From Duncaniella muris (GTDB lineage: Bacteria; Bacteroidota; Bacteroidia; Bacteroidales; Muribaculaceae), in NCBI RefSeq assembly GCF_003024805.1, contig NZ_PUEC01000009.1, positions 35,679 to 99,678 on the forward strand: a stretch of 64,000 nucleotides of DNA, given 5' to 3'. The translations under genes and the position numbers were made by a program. Below the pieces are notes generated by a model. It did no database searches. It was not told the DNA's origin and worked only from the letters and a program-made list of their open reading frames with translations. Below, piece after piece: positions 1 to 9,029 of the stretch; within the stretch, counting starts at the first letter, position 1, and every line of letters starts with the position of its first letter.

Positions 1-249
1 GGTGAGTTCTATGATCAGAGAGTCATTGGCCACATCCCAGTTGCCGTCCACGCTGTATGTGAGCACACCCGGTTTCATCGCGGTGACTGTGCAGGTGGCA
101 TCCTTGCGCAGTTGCATCACGGGTTCAGTCTGTGACAACTCAGGGTTGTAATATGTGCCGATAATCTGACGGGCTTCCTTGCTCAGATGGCTGCAGGATG
201 CCACAGCTAAGCTTCCAAGGAGAAGAAGAGAGATACGGAAATTTTTCAT
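1..249 (-). CDS. Lipoprotein, 5' part only (runs off the left edge)
   Basis: The reading frame is open from an ATG at 249 to the window edge (83 codons), so only the N-terminal part is present. It starts MKNFRISLLLLGSLAVASCSH, a typical lipoprotein signal with the lipobox cysteine at about residue 19, so the product is probably anchored to a membrane by a lipid. The visible mature part reads like a small beta-rich lipocalin-type domain (GTYYNPELSQTEPVMQL, then a CTVTAMKPG strand). This fold guess rests on pattern only. The gene lies just downstream of pyrD in the same direction. Function unknown. Confidence 0.75.
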   Translation of the reverse strand, partial: MKNFRISLLLLGSLAVASCSHLSKEARQIIGTYYNPELSQTEPVMQLRKDATCTVTAMKPGVLTYSVDGNWDVANDSLIIELT

Positions 250-266
250 TCGGGTTGATTGTTATG

Positions 267-1175
267 TCAGATGCAGCCGACGATTTCGTTTATGTCATTG
301 ATCCCATGACGGATGCAGTAGTCTTCCATGAAATCAATGACTTTCATTGTGACTGCTGGGTCTATAAAGTTGGCTGTGCCGATTTCAACAGCAGTGGCTC
401 CGGCAAGCATGAATTCGATGGCGTCACGGCCATTCATGATGCCTCCGAGGCCGATCACCGGGATGCTGACTGCTTTGGCCACCTGCCAGACCATACGCAC
501 TGCCACCGGACGTACCGCAGGGCCAGAAAGACCGCCGGTGACTGTTGAAAGGTGAGGCTTACGACGCTCTACGTCAATCGACATGCCCATAAGGGTGTTG
601 ATGAGCGAGACCGAGTCGGCTCCTTCGGCTTCAACAGCTTTGGCGATGTCGGCTATGGATGTTACATTGGGCGAAAGCTTTACAATGAGTGTCTTGTCAG
701 GGTAAGCCTGACGCACGGCGCGGGTTACTTCTGCCGCGCCGTTTGTGGTAGTGCCGAAAGCCATTCCACCTTCCTTCACGTTCGGACACGAAATGTTGAC
801 TTCAATGGCGCTTACATCATCGAGGCCGTGAAGCCTGCGGGCTGTCTCGGCATAGTCATCGACATTTGCGCCGGAGACGTTGACAATCAGTTTTGATCCG
901 AGACTGCAGATGCGCGGGTAGATATGTTCGATGAAATAGTCCACACCTTTGTTCTGCAGCCCTACCGCGTTGAGCATACCTGACGGAGTTTCGACCATGC
1001 GTGGATAGTCATTGCCTTCACGATGGTTGAGGGTAGTACCTTTTATTATATATGCACCGAGGCGGTTGATGTCTATGAACGGAGTGAATTCTTCGCCATA
1101 GCCGAAAGTGCCTGATGCGGTCATCACCGGGTTTGAAAGCTGGAGCTTTCCTATGTTGACTGATAGATTTGCCAT
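267..1175 (-). CDS. pyrD: Dihydroorotate dehydrogenase B, catalytic subunit
   Basis: Class 1B dihydroorotate dehydrogenase (302 aa) oxidises dihydroorotate to orotate in pyrimidine synthesis, using FMN and passing electrons to PyrK. The start is placed at the ATG at 1175 (MANLSVNIGKL). The same frame stays open upstream to 1289, but that stretch lies inside pyrK and is not family-like. Visible motifs are ASGTFGYGEEF near residue 20, NKGVDYF near 75 and NISCPNV at 128-134, whose Cys130 is the class 1B catalytic base, plus a C-terminal GLGGI phosphate-binding stretch. It begins 2 nt after the pyrK stop, so the two are co-transcribed and translation is probably coupled. Confidence 0.96.
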   Translation of the reverse strand: MANLSVNIGKLQLSNPVMTASGTFGYGEEFTPFIDINRLGAYIIKGTTLNHREGNDYPRMVETPSGMLNAVGLQNKGVDYFIEHIYPRICSLGSKLIVNVSGANVDDYAETARRLHGLDDVSAIEVNISCPNVKEGGMAFGTTTNGAAEVTRAVRQAYPDKTLIVKLSPNVTSIADIAKAVEAEGADSVSLINTLMGMSIDVERRKPHLSTVTGGLSGPAVRPVAVRMVWQVAKAVSIPVIGLGGIMNGRDAIEFMLAGATAVEIGTANFIDPAVTMKVIDFMEDYCIRHGINDINEIVGCI

Positions 1176-1177
1176 TT

Positions 1178-1951
1178 TTATTGATTCCAGGTAAGGGATT
1201 CGATATTGAACACAGGGCCCTCGGTGCAGACGCACACATTGCCTTTGACTGTTTTCTCTACACAGCACAGGCAGGCGCCGAGACCGCATGCCATCATGTT
1301 TTCAAGTGAGACTTCGCAGTTTGTGCCGTTTTTATAGGCTATGGACGCTATGGCTTTCATCATCGGCGCCGGTCCACAGCAATAATAATGCTCATAGCTT
1401 TCGTTTAGCGTGGGGTGTGTGGTGACGAGGCCTTTTATGCCTTCCGATCCGTCTTCGGTGCAGATGTGTACAGGGCCGATGCTGCGGAATTCGTCAAGTG
1501 ACAGCAGGTCGCCTGCCGAACGCGCACCCAAGAGAAATTCCGGATGGTGGCCTTTGGCCTTGAGCTCGCGTCCGAGATAGAGCAGGGGTGCGACACCGAC
1601 GCCGCCACCTATGAGGAGTAGCCGTGATCCGGCTTTACATTCGGTGGTAAACCCGTTGCCGAGCGGAAGCAGAATGTTAAGTTTTTCTCCGGCTTTCATG
1701 CCGATAAGGGCGGCTGTGCCGCGTCCGGCATTTCTGACAAGCAGGGTCAGAGTGTTTGACTCACGATCTACATCGTTGATCGATATCGGACGGCGCAGAA
1801 ACACATCCGGGGCTTCGACTGCTACCTGCACGAATTGTCCCGGCAGAATGACTGGCAGAATGGCTCCGTCAGCCGGCGATAATATCAGCTTGGAATAACT
1901 GTCGTTTATGCTGATATTATCGATGATTATGAAATCCTTTACTTGTTTCAC
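1178..1951 (-). CDS. pyrK: Dihydroorotate dehydrogenase B, electron transfer subunit
   Basis: PyrK (257 aa) carries FAD and a 2Fe-2S cluster and moves electrons from the FMN of PyrD to NAD+. The N-terminal half is a ferredoxin-reductase-type beta barrel with an FAD-binding FLRRPISI motif. The middle has the NAD-binding GGGVGVAPLLYL loop. The last 40 residues hold the cluster cysteines in CGLGACLCC followed by a CVC pair. It is the first gene of the pyrK-pyrD pair. Length is normal for the family. Confidence 0.95.
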   Translation of the reverse strand: MKQVKDFIIIDNISINDSYSKLILSPADGAILPVILPGQFVQVAVEAPDVFLRRPISINDVDRESNTLTLLVRNAGRGTAALIGMKAGEKLNILLPLGNGFTTECKAGSRLLLIGGGVGVAPLLYLGRELKAKGHHPEFLLGARSAGDLLSLDEFRSIGPVHICTEDGSEGIKGLVTTHPTLNESYEHYYCCGPAPMMKAIASIAYKNGTNCEVSLENMMACGLGACLCCVEKTVKGNVCVCTEGPVFNIESLTWNQ

Positions 1952-2150
1952 GATAATGAGGTTAGGATTAGGAGGGTTTATTCCATCTCCACAAAATTAC
2001 AACTTTTTGCTAAAAGATCAAACCGAATCATCTTAAAATCTGCGTATGTCTCCGCAGCTGTATGTCTCCGCATCTATCCCGCGGGTTTCGGATAAATTTA
2101 AATAAGTCTAAATTCGAGGTTGCAGCCACAGGATAATGGCTGATTTTTAC

Positions 2151-2158
2151 TAATTTTG
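2151..2158 (+). promoter_or_regulatory. Candidate -7 box (TAATTTTG) before the pectate lyase gene
   Basis: The octamer fits the Bacteroidota TAnnTTTG consensus and lies about 59 nt before the preferred start codon at 2217. I see no convincing TTTG -33 element at the usual distance, so strength or regulation is uncertain. Confidence 0.45.
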
Positions 2159-2216
2159 CGCTAAAATTAGTTCCAAACCATGAAAACTTGTGCTGATGGA
2201 GCACAATGAACTTATA

Positions 2217-4031
2217 ATGAAAAAAGTAACAATCTCAGTTCTGTTATTGCTGCTGGCATCAGGACATTCTTTAGTTTCCGCTCAGGCTCCGGCTTTTCCG
2301 GGCGCTGAAGGTCATGGCCGTTATACAACCGGAGGCCGTGGCGGAAAAGTCATTCATGTGACCAATCTTACAGACGATGCCAACAATCCGGCTGAAGGTT
2401 CGCTCCGATGGGCTTTGAATCAAAGCGGGACAAAGACTATAGTGTTTGACGTAAGTGGTTATATTGATCTTGCAGCGGATCTTAAAATTTCCAAAAATAC
2501 TACTATTGCAGGCCAGACTGCTCCGGAGGGTGGTATCACTTTGCGATATTACACTCTGCGGATGAGTGGCGACAATATCATTGTTCGTTTCATTCGCTCG
2601 CGTCGTTCGCAGGTCAGAGATACAAATGACGGAGCTGATGCCATATGGGAACGCAACAGGAAAAATCTGCTGCTTGACCATTGCTCGTTTTCATGGAGCA
2701 TTGACGAAATCGCTTCGTTCTATGATAACCGTGATTTTACCATGCAGTGGTGTGCTCTTGGTGAAGGACTCGCAAACCCCGGACATACAAAGGGCGCTCA
2801 TAGCTATGGTGGCATATGGGGCGGAAAGAATGCGTCGTTCCATCATAATTTTATAGCGCATGTGCAGAACAGAGCGCCGCGCTTCAATGGAGCACGCTAT
2901 GGCTGGACCGGATATGATACAGATAAGTATTCTTCAGCTGTCGATGCCGAACGCGTGGATTTCAGGAATTGCCTTATGTATAACTGGGGTACCGGTACGG
3001 CATGTTATGGAGGCCCCGGTGGCGGTTATATAAATATGGTGAACAATTATTATAAGGCCGGACTTGGCACCAAAAACAAAACCACTGTCACTCAGGTGTC
3101 GGTTGCAACATCCGGAAATGCCGATTCGAAGCATCCCGAACTTTACGGTCTGTCGTCACGCTATTATGTGAGCGGGAATTATATGGCTGCGGCATCTTCC
3201 CCGGAAAATTATGATTGGTCCGGGGTTAAATATGACAGCGGCCTGAAATTGATCGGTGAAGATCGCTATATCCCTGATGCCGGTCATCAGTTTGGAGAAA
3301 ACGTGACATATGTCAGCATTTCAGGTGTTGATTGTGTGAAGCTTAAGCTCGACGAGCAGGTTGATCCGGGAGAAGTCACCACCCACTCGGCTGTGGACGC
3401 ATATGAAAAGGTTATGGCTTATTCCGGATCGAGTCTTTATCGTGATGCTGTCGATGCCCGTTATATGGAAGAAACCCGCACCGGGACTGTGACTTATTAT
3501 GGTGATGTGGCCTATGTAAAGGATGACAAAAAATATCCTACTTCAAATACTAAAGGTATTCTTGATTTTATAAATGATCCGGATGGCGAAGCCAATCCTA
3601 AGACAGCAAGTTTCCCGGAGTTGCCGGAGAATGTGCGTCCGGCCGGATTTGACACCGATGGCGACGGCATGCCTGATGACTGGGAAATTGCCAACGGCCT
3701 TGATCCTGATGATGCTTCTGACGGTGCGAAATATACGCTGGATACTGAAAAGGGATGGTACACCAATCTTGAAGTATATCTGAACTCGCTCGTTGAGAAA
3801 ATAATGAAAGCCGGCAATGAGGGCGCTGTCGATGCGGTTGATGAATATTATCCTACATGTAAAGGCGTTGATTCCGGGATTGAAGATGTGTTTGTAGGGT
3901 CGGAAATCGAAAGTATTGAGTATTATGACCTGCGCGGTGTGCACCTTCTGGAGCCCGCCGACGGGTTGAATATCCGCCGTATCCGTTACAGTAATGGCAA
4001 GGTGGTTACAGATAAAGTGATTAAGCGCTAA
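2217..4031 (+). CDS. Secreted pectate lyase (PL1-like) with calcium loop and C-terminal sorting tail
   Basis: The protein (604 aa from ATG 2217) has a clear signal peptide ending near LVSAQA. The start is set there because the signal peptide begins directly with MKKVTISVLL; the frame opens 27 nt earlier at a GTG. The mature part opens with AFPGAEGHGRYTTGGRGG, the hallmark of PL1-type right-handed beta-helix pectate lyases, and runs as beta-helix to about residue 470. A DTDGDGMPDDWE calcium-binding loop (TSP3-like) follows near residue 480. The last 50 residues (ESIEYYDLRGVHL, then NIRRIRYSNG) resemble the C-terminal tail of proteins exported by the type IX system. It precedes the esterase-polygalacturonase gene by 21 nt, so a pectin-cleaving operon is likely. 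No SusC/SusD pair is present. Confidence 0.88.
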   Translation: MKKVTISVLLLLLASGHSLVSAQAPAFPGAEGHGRYTTGGRGGKVIHVTNLTDDANNPAEGSLRWALNQSGTKTIVFDVSGYIDLAADLKISKNTTIAGQTAPEGGITLRYYTLRMSGDNIIVRFIRSRRSQVRDTNDGADAIWERNRKNLLLDHCSFSWSIDEIASFYDNRDFTMQWCALGEGLANPGHTKGAHSYGGIWGGKNASFHHNFIAHVQNRAPRFNGARYGWTGYDTDKYSSAVDAERVDFRNCLMYNWGTGTACYGGPGGGYINMVNNYYKAGLGTKNKTTVTQVSVATSGNADSKHPELYGLSSRYYVSGNYMAAASSPENYDWSGVKYDSGLKLIGEDRYIPDAGHQFGENVTYVSISGVDCVKLKLDEQVDPGEVTTHSAVDAYEKVMAYSGSSLYRDAVDARYMEETRTGTVTYYGDVAYVKDDKKYPTSNTKGILDFINDPDGEANPKTASFPELPENVRPAGFDTDGDGMPDDWEIANGLDPDDASDGAKYTLDTEKGWYTNLEVYLNSLVEKIMKAGNEGAVDAVDEYYPTCKGVDSGIEDVFVGSEIESIEYYDLRGVHLLEPADGLNIRRIRYSNGKVVTDKVIKR

Positions 4032-4052
4032 TCAGAATTTAAAAGAAACAGA

Positions 4053-6332
4053 ATGGATATGAAAAAGGCTACAGTTGTATTTGCTGCCTGTCTTATGTCA
4101 TCGCTTGTCGGATGGAGCAAGGCTCCGGAAATTCCGCGTGACACATCTTTTACGGCATATTCCACCAATAAAAAAATCCGGAAATACCATCCGGAGGCAG
4201 TCCTTGCCCTGCCTGAATTGCCAGCCGGCGTCAGGGAGTATCGCGATGTGGTTTATTCGACCCTCCCGAAAACTCCTTACGGCCGCCGTGATCTCCATGT
4301 GGATATTTTCCGTCCGGATGATGAAAAGATTTATCCGGCTCTGCTGATGATCCACGGTGGCGGATGGAATTCCGGTGACAAGAGTTTGCAGGTGCCTATG
4401 GCGCAGCAGATTGCTAAAAACGGCTATGTGACAATACCCGTAGAGTACCGGCTGATTCCGGAAGCTGTCTATCCCGCAGGCTTGCATGATGTTAAGACGG
4501 CAATACGTTGGGTAAGGGCTCATGCGGCGGAATACGGTATTGATCCTGATCGCATTGCGGTGTCTGGGTGTTCGGCCGGTGCGCAGCTTGCCACTCTTGC
4601 CGGTGTGACCAACGGCTCCAGGCGTCATGAGGGGAAAGGACAGTGGCGTAAAACTTCAAGCGATGTGCAGGCTGTTATCAGCATGGACGGCATCGCGACT
4701 TTTGTCTCGGAGTCTAATATTGCGGATGCGGAAGAGCGCCTTCAGAAGAAGGGGGAACTGCCTGTGAACGCAAAATGGCTCGGAGGACTCTATAAAGATT
4801 CTCCAGAAAATTGGAAAGAGGCTTCGGCCTTGTTGTGGATTACTCCCAAGTCGGCTCCCGTCTGCTTTATTAACAGTGGTCTCCCACGGTATAGCGATGG
4901 CCGTGATGAGCTGGTGGCTGTATATGATTCTATTGGTATTTATACCGAACGACACCGCATACCTGTTGATGTTCACACTTTCTGGTTTTTCCATCCCTGG
5001 TTCGAGACCACTGTTGAACGGGCAGTCGGATTTCTTGACCGTGTGTTCAAGGGCGAAAAGGTTGCGCCAAGATTTAAGCTGACTGATCATGGAGTAGCCA
5101 ACGATAGCACCGTAGTGCAGACGGCTGCGATCCAGCGTGTGATCGATAAGGCTGAGACTATGGGTGGTGGAGAGATCATCGTGCCTCCGGGGACATTTCT
5201 CAGCGGCGCTCTATTTTTCAAACCGGGCACTACTTTGCGTCTGGAGGAAGGCGCGGTGATCAAAGGGTCGGACAATATAGAGGATTATCCGCTTATTCCA
5301 TCTCGAATGGAGGGTCGCAGCATCTATTATCATGCGGCGCTTATCAATGCCTACCATGTCGACGGGTTTGAAATAAACGGCCCCGGCACAATCAATGGCA
5401 ACGGTTATAAATTCTGGGTGCAATTCTGGGATAATGTTGAACGGGCCCGTGAGGAAAACCGCAGCTGGACCAACCTTGAAGTGCGCCGCCCGCGCCTTGT
5501 TTTTCTGTGGGGGTGCGACAACGCCCGGCTTAGCGGTGTGCGTATGATTAATTCGGCATTCTGGACTTCGCATTTTTATCTGTGTAATGATCTGATCGTG
5601 GAGAATTGCGAGGTGCAGGCGCCGCGTGAGCCTGTCAGAGCTCCGAGCAGCGATGCGATAGATCTTGACGGTTGTCACAGAGTGATCGTTAGGGGCTGTT
5701 ATCTCAATTGCGATGACGATGGCGTCTGTCTGAAGGGCGGCAAGGGCGTTTTTGCCCATAAGTCTCATGAAAATGACAGCGTGACCGATGTTCTGGTCGA
5801 GGGTTGTGTCTTTGGCCCGAATCTCCACGGTACTCTGACTCTTGGAAGCGAGTGTGTTCATGCGAATAATGTGGTTTTGCGCAACTGTCGTCTTGACAAC
5901 GACTGTTCGCTGCTGCGTCTGAAGATGCGCCCGGACACATATCAGGTATATGAAAATATCAGAATTGAAAATGTTACCGGCCGCTGTGGTTCGGTTGTGG
6001 AGGTGCTTCCGTGGAAGCAGTTTTTCTCGCTGGAAGGCACGGATGAGAAGCCTGTGGGGCTGATACGCAATATTTCGATCAAAAATATCGACCTGAAATG
6101 CAACGGTCTTGGAGTTATTGCGGCTAATCCTGATGACAAGGTTGAAAATTTCGAATTTGAGAACGTGGCTGTAAAGGCTGAATCGGATATTTTCCGCTGC
6201 AATTATCCGGATGTGAAACTCAAGAATGTGACTGTCAACGGCAAGCGGCCGGTGATCATGACTGCTGATGAAGAAATGAAAGACAAGCTGAATTTCGATG
6301 CTGTGGATCTCGACAAAAATAATGAGAAGTAA
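4053..6332 (+). CDS. Esterase - GH28 polygalacturonase fusion
   Basis: This 759-aa exported protein (signal peptide to about residue 23) joins two enzymes. Residues about 60-330 are an alpha/beta hydrolase with the HGGGW oxyanion motif, the GCSAG nucleophile elbow and a C-terminal HPWF histidine region, as in carbohydrate and acetyl esterases. Residues about 340-740 are a GH28 beta-helix: GGGEIIVPPGTFLSG opens it, and SSDAIDLDG, CDDDGVCLKGG, LHGTLTLGSE and LRLKM match the NTD, DD, GHG and RIK active-site blocks. A plausible role is deacylating and then cutting pectin backbone after the lyase encoded upstream. A second in-frame ATG sits at 4059; either could start the gene. The esterase substrate is inferred. 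Confidence 0.9.
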   Translation: MDMKKATVVFAACLMSSLVGWSKAPEIPRDTSFTAYSTNKKIRKYHPEAVLALPELPAGVREYRDVVYSTLPKTPYGRRDLHVDIFRPDDEKIYPALLMIHGGGWNSGDKSLQVPMAQQIAKNGYVTIPVEYRLIPEAVYPAGLHDVKTAIRWVRAHAAEYGIDPDRIAVSGCSAGAQLATLAGVTNGSRRHEGKGQWRKTSSDVQAVISMDGIATFVSESNIADAEERLQKKGELPVNAKWLGGLYKDSPENWKEASALLWITPKSAPVCFINSGLPRYSDGRDELVAVYDSIGIYTERHRIPVDVHTFWFFHPWFETTVERAVGFLDRVFKGEKVAPRFKLTDHGVANDSTVVQTAAIQRVIDKAETMGGGEIIVPPGTFLSGALFFKPGTTLRLEEGAVIKGSDNIEDYPLIPSRMEGRSIYYHAALINAYHVDGFEINGPGTINGNGYKFWVQFWDNVERAREENRSWTNLEVRRPRLVFLWGCDNARLSGVRMINSAFWTSHFYLCNDLIVENCEVQAPREPVRAPSSDAIDLDGCHRVIVRGCYLNCDDDGVCLKGGKGVFAHKSHENDSVTDVLVEGCVFGPNLHGTLTLGSECVHANNVVLRNCRLDNDCSLLRLKMRPDTYQVYENIRIENVTGRCGSVVEVLPWKQFFSLEGTDEKPVGLIRNISIKNIDLKCNGLGVIAANPDDKVENFEFENVAVKAESDIFRCNYPDVKLKNVTVNGKRPVIMTADEEMKDKLNFDAVDLDKNNEK

Positions 6333-6356
6333 GAAGTGATTCTTGCTTGATTCATA

Positions 6357-6388
6357 TTTGCAGGAGCGGGGAATTTTATGTAACTTTG
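6357..6388 (+). promoter_or_regulatory. Promoter TTTG-N20-TAACTTTG, apparently giving a leaderless mRNA
   Basis: TTTG at 6357-6360 and TAACTTTG at 6381-6388 form a near-perfect Bacteroidota promoter. Only four bases (CGCC) separate the -7 box from the GTG at 6393, so transcription should start at or next to the start codon. Confidence 0.7.
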
Positions 6389-6392
6389 CGCC

Positions 6393-7355
6393 GTGATTGA
6401 CATAGCGCAACATATAGAATTCCTGCTCCTGCATCATGACTGCGTGGTCGTGCCGGGGCTTGGCGCGTTCATCGTTAATGATGAGGGCGCGCGCTATGAC
6501 TCGCGGCGCCACGTGTTTATGCCGCCTTCGCGCACCGTCGGGTTTAATCCGGAAGTGCGCCACAATGATGCGATGCTCATAGGGAGCATTTCGCGGCGCA
6601 ATGGGATTTCCCTGTCAGCCGCCAGAATGGATCTCGAAACTGAAGTGGCCTCTCTTCATCATCAGCTTGATGTGGCCGGGGAGTTTCCTTTGGGTAGATT
6701 AGGAATGCTTATGCGTGGAGCAAGCGCCGAATACCCCGTATTTGAGCCTGCGGCAGATTCGTTGCCTCTCAGATTGTGTAAAAGTTTTGCGTCTGTGGAT
6801 TGCTGTCCTCTGGTTTCAGATGACTCCACAGAAGATGGTGGGGCTTGCGCCCGTCAGAGAATTGTGGCAATACCCGCCCCGCTTAAAATAGTTGCGTCTT
6901 TTATTGTTGTTATTGTGGCGCTTGGGATACTCTATTCCACCACCGGTCTTATAAACGGACCAAAGGTAAACTCGGCTTCGCTTGACACCGGACTGAGCTC
7001 GCGCATTGAGCAGTCGGCTCCGGTTTTTGAGGTAGCTGCTGATGAGGATGTGTCCCGCGAAATAGTGCTCAATATCGCAATGCCGGCAGAGCAGCCTGAT
7101 ATGGCTCAGTCTGACTGTGCGGCAGAGCAGACGGAAGAAGCGCCGCAGCGCTATCTGCTTGTTGTCGGCTCGTTCCCCACATTGGCATCAGCCAACCGCC
7201 ACATATATTATGTGGGTGATACATCCCTGCGTGTGATCGAGATGGCCGGGAATTACCGCATCTATGTCGCATCGGCTCCGACTATAGAAGAGGCCCGTCG
7301 GCTTTCGGCTTACATATCCAAGACTTATCCGTCAGTGTGGGTGTGTCGCCGATAG
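6393..7355 (+). CDS. HU-like DNA-binding domain plus SPOR domain membrane protein
   Basis: The 320-aa product starts at GTG 6393 with MIDIAQHIEFLLLHHDCVVVPGLGAF, the usual N-terminus of the CCDC81-like prokaryotic HU domain family, which decides the start. This domain covers about residues 1-130. A single membrane helix (IVASFIVVIVALGILYS) lies near residues 165-185. The last 70 residues form a SPOR domain (RYLLVVGSFPTLASANRH to the end), which in other proteins binds peptide-stripped septal peptidoglycan. The layout suggests an inner-membrane protein with a cytoplasmic HU-like part and a periplasmic SPOR part, perhaps linking nucleoid and division site; that role is inference. It has its own promoter. 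Confidence 0.85.
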   Translation: MIDIAQHIEFLLLHHDCVVVPGLGAFIVNDEGARYDSRRHVFMPPSRTVGFNPEVRHNDAMLIGSISRRNGISLSAARMDLETEVASLHHQLDVAGEFPLGRLGMLMRGASAEYPVFEPAADSLPLRLCKSFASVDCCPLVSDDSTEDGGACARQRIVAIPAPLKIVASFIVVIVALGILYSTTGLINGPKVNSASLDTGLSSRIEQSAPVFEVAADEDVSREIVLNIAMPAEQPDMAQSDCAAEQTEEAPQRYLLVVGSFPTLASANRHIYYVGDTSLRVIEMAGNYRIYVASAPTIEEARRLSAYISKTYPSVWVCRR

Positions 7356-7402
7356 TAACTGATTTTAAATCCCCTCTTACATTATTATATATTATTCAAT
7401 CC

Positions 7403-7927
7403 ATGAACTTCAATCAAATGCTCGTGGAGCGTCGCAGCATACGCCGCTACACCACAGAAAAAATAGATCCCGAACAAGTAAAACTCATTCTGGAAGCAGG
7501 CTTGCTGTCTCCCGCATCGAAATCTGCGCGCGCCTGGCACTTTGTTGTTGTGGAAGAGCCTGACATGCTTGAGCGTCTCGCCCAGTGCAAGCCGATGGGT
7601 GCGGCTCCGATATCCAAATGTCCGCTTGCTGTTGTGGTCGCGGTTGACAGTACAGCTACCGAACCGTGGGTTGAGGATGGTTCCGTAGCTGCTTCTTATA
7701 TGCAGCTGCAGGCACAGGCGCTCGGCCTTGGTTCATGCTGGATTCAGGTGCATGGGCGCTTTACGGCTGACGGAACCCCTTCAGAAGAGTATGTTCAGGA
7801 GCTGCTTGGCATTCCCGAAACATGTCCGGTAGTTTGTGTGCTGACATTCGGGCATAAAGACGAGGTTCGCAAACCTCAGGATCTTGAAAAACTGAAATGG
7901 GAGAATGTGCACATCGGTAAATTCTGA
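7403..7927 (+). CDS. Nitroreductase family protein (FMN)
   Basis: This 174-aa protein begins at ATG 7403 with MNFNQMLVERRSIRRYTTEK, the FMN-phosphate-binding RRSIRRY motif at the extreme N-terminus of small nitroreductases. The upstream 22 codons of the same frame are not family-like. Later motifs are AGLLSPASKSARAWHFVVVEE (FMN and substrate site) and LGIPETCPVVCVLTFGHKDE near the C-terminus. It probably reduces nitro groups or quinones with NAD(P)H; the true substrate cannot be read. It overlaps the next gene by 23 nt. Confidence 0.92.
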   Translation: MNFNQMLVERRSIRRYTTEKIDPEQVKLILEAGLLSPASKSARAWHFVVVEEPDMLERLAQCKPMGAAPISKCPLAVVVAVDSTATEPWVEDGSVAASYMQLQAQALGLGSCWIQVHGRFTADGTPSEEYVQELLGIPETCPVVCVLTFGHKDEVRKPQDLEKLKWENVHIGKF

Positions 7928-8720
7928 TGCCTCCGCTCCGTTGCGCATAGTTGTTATAGGGGCCGGGAATGTGGCCTCGCATCTCGCACCGGCTATTGAA
8001 AGTTCAGGGGTCGGAGCGGTGGTGCAGGTCTATAGTCGTAAATTGCAGTCGGCGCGTGAGTTGACACGCAAATTGCAGAATGCTCAAGCAATTGATTCAG
8101 AAGCAGCTATCTGTGATGATGCTGAGGTCTATCTTGTCAGTCTCGTGGATGATGCCATAGGTCCGCTTGTCAGCCGTATGCCGAAAAGGGGCAATGCTCT
8201 GTGGCTTCACACTTCCGGCTCGGTCGGAATGGAGGTCTTGGCGCCAATGTCGGAACGTTATGGCGTGTTCTATCCGTTGCAGACGTTTTCCAAAGGTGTG
8301 GAGGTCGATGTTTCGAAAGTGCCTCTGTTTATAGAGGGATGCACTTCCGGCGTTGAAGAAGAGATCCGTAGGTTTGCCACACCGGTGTTTTCGCATATTT
8401 ACCATGCCGACAGTCATACTCGACGGATGATGCACATCTCGGCTGTGTTTGCCTGCAACTTTACGAACTATCTGTGGACCATCGCCTCGGAATTGCTTAA
8501 AAAAGAAGACTTGCCCTTTGAGGTTTTGCATCCGCTGCTTGAAGAGACTCTAAAAAAAGCATTCGCTGTATCTCCTGAAAAGGGGCAGACCGGCCCGGCT
8601 GTCAGGGGCGACTTGGCTATAGTCAACAAGCATCTATCTGTTCTTGATGGTCAGTCAAAAGAAATCTACAGTCTGCTGAGCGAAGCCATAATCTCCCATC
8701 ACCACAGCTTCGGTAAATAG
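7905..8720 (+). CDS. DUF2520 / Rossmann-fold NADP oxidoreductase
   Basis: The 271-aa protein has an N-terminal dinucleotide-binding fold (LRIVVIGAGNVASHLAPAI, residues about 13-31) followed by the family block GNALWLHTSGSVGMEVL and the C-terminal all-helical DUF2520 domain (HISAVFACNFTNYL). The fold resembles ProC and ketopantoate reductase-like enzymes. The reaction is unknown. The likely start is a GTG at 7905 inside the end of the nitroreductase gene; no later ATG precedes the Rossmann motif. The gene is followed by a repeat-rich stretch and a reductase remnant. Confidence 0.8.
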   Translation: MCTSVNSDASAPLRIVVIGAGNVASHLAPAIESSGVGAVVQVYSRKLQSARELTRKLQNAQAIDSEAAICDDAEVYLVSLVDDAIGPLVSRMPKRGNALWLHTSGSVGMEVLAPMSERYGVFYPLQTFSKGVEVDVSKVPLFIEGCTSGVEEEIRRFATPVFSHIYHADSHTRRMMHISAVFACNFTNYLWTIASELLKKEDLPFEVLHPLLEETLKKAFAVSPEKGQTGPAVRGDLAIVNKHLSVLDGQSKEIYSLLSEAIISHHHSFGK

Positions 8721-8901
8721 GAGCCGGTTCGACAATAACTGTTAACGTCAGGATTGCAGATTTTTCAGCAGATTGTGCACTGCCGAATCAGGATTGTACT
8801 TGATGTACACGACTGATTCAAAGCGTGCAAGAAGCAAAAAAAAGATGCAATCGAAAGCTAACTTTCTTTCCCGGCCTTTGCATTTGTTGTCGAACCGGCT
8901 C
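8721..8901. repeat. MITE-like segment with 15-bp perfect terminal inverted repeats
   Basis: GAGCCGGTTCGACAA at 8721-8735 and its exact reverse complement at 8887-8901 bound a 181-bp non-coding segment. No transposase is inside and no clear target duplication is visible. It may be a non-autonomous element or just a long-range transcript structure. The 11-mer TTGTCGAACCG from the right arm also occurs near 35990. Confidence 0.35.
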
Positions 8902-8948
8902 TAAGTGCTGGCCCGCACTTGTGGACATTTGGTATAATGTGACATATA

Positions 8949-9000
8949 AATCGAGCAGGAGGCAAACACTAATCATCAGGTGTTTACCTCCTGCTCGATT
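8949..9000. terminator. Long hairpin (21-bp stem, one mismatch)
   Basis: Arms 8949-8969 and 8980-9000 pair over 21 bases except one, around a 10-base loop. It lies in the 354-base gap between the DUF2520 gene and the aldo/keto reductase remnant and could end transcription from the left. Confidence 0.5.
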
Positions 9001-9029
9001 ACAGGAGATTTTGAATTTCCCGGATTCCG

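Noticed and set aside
5211..6563. 450-aa open frame on the minus strand
   Set aside because: Antisense to the GH28 domain and the HU-like gene; His/Ile-rich text without any family pattern.
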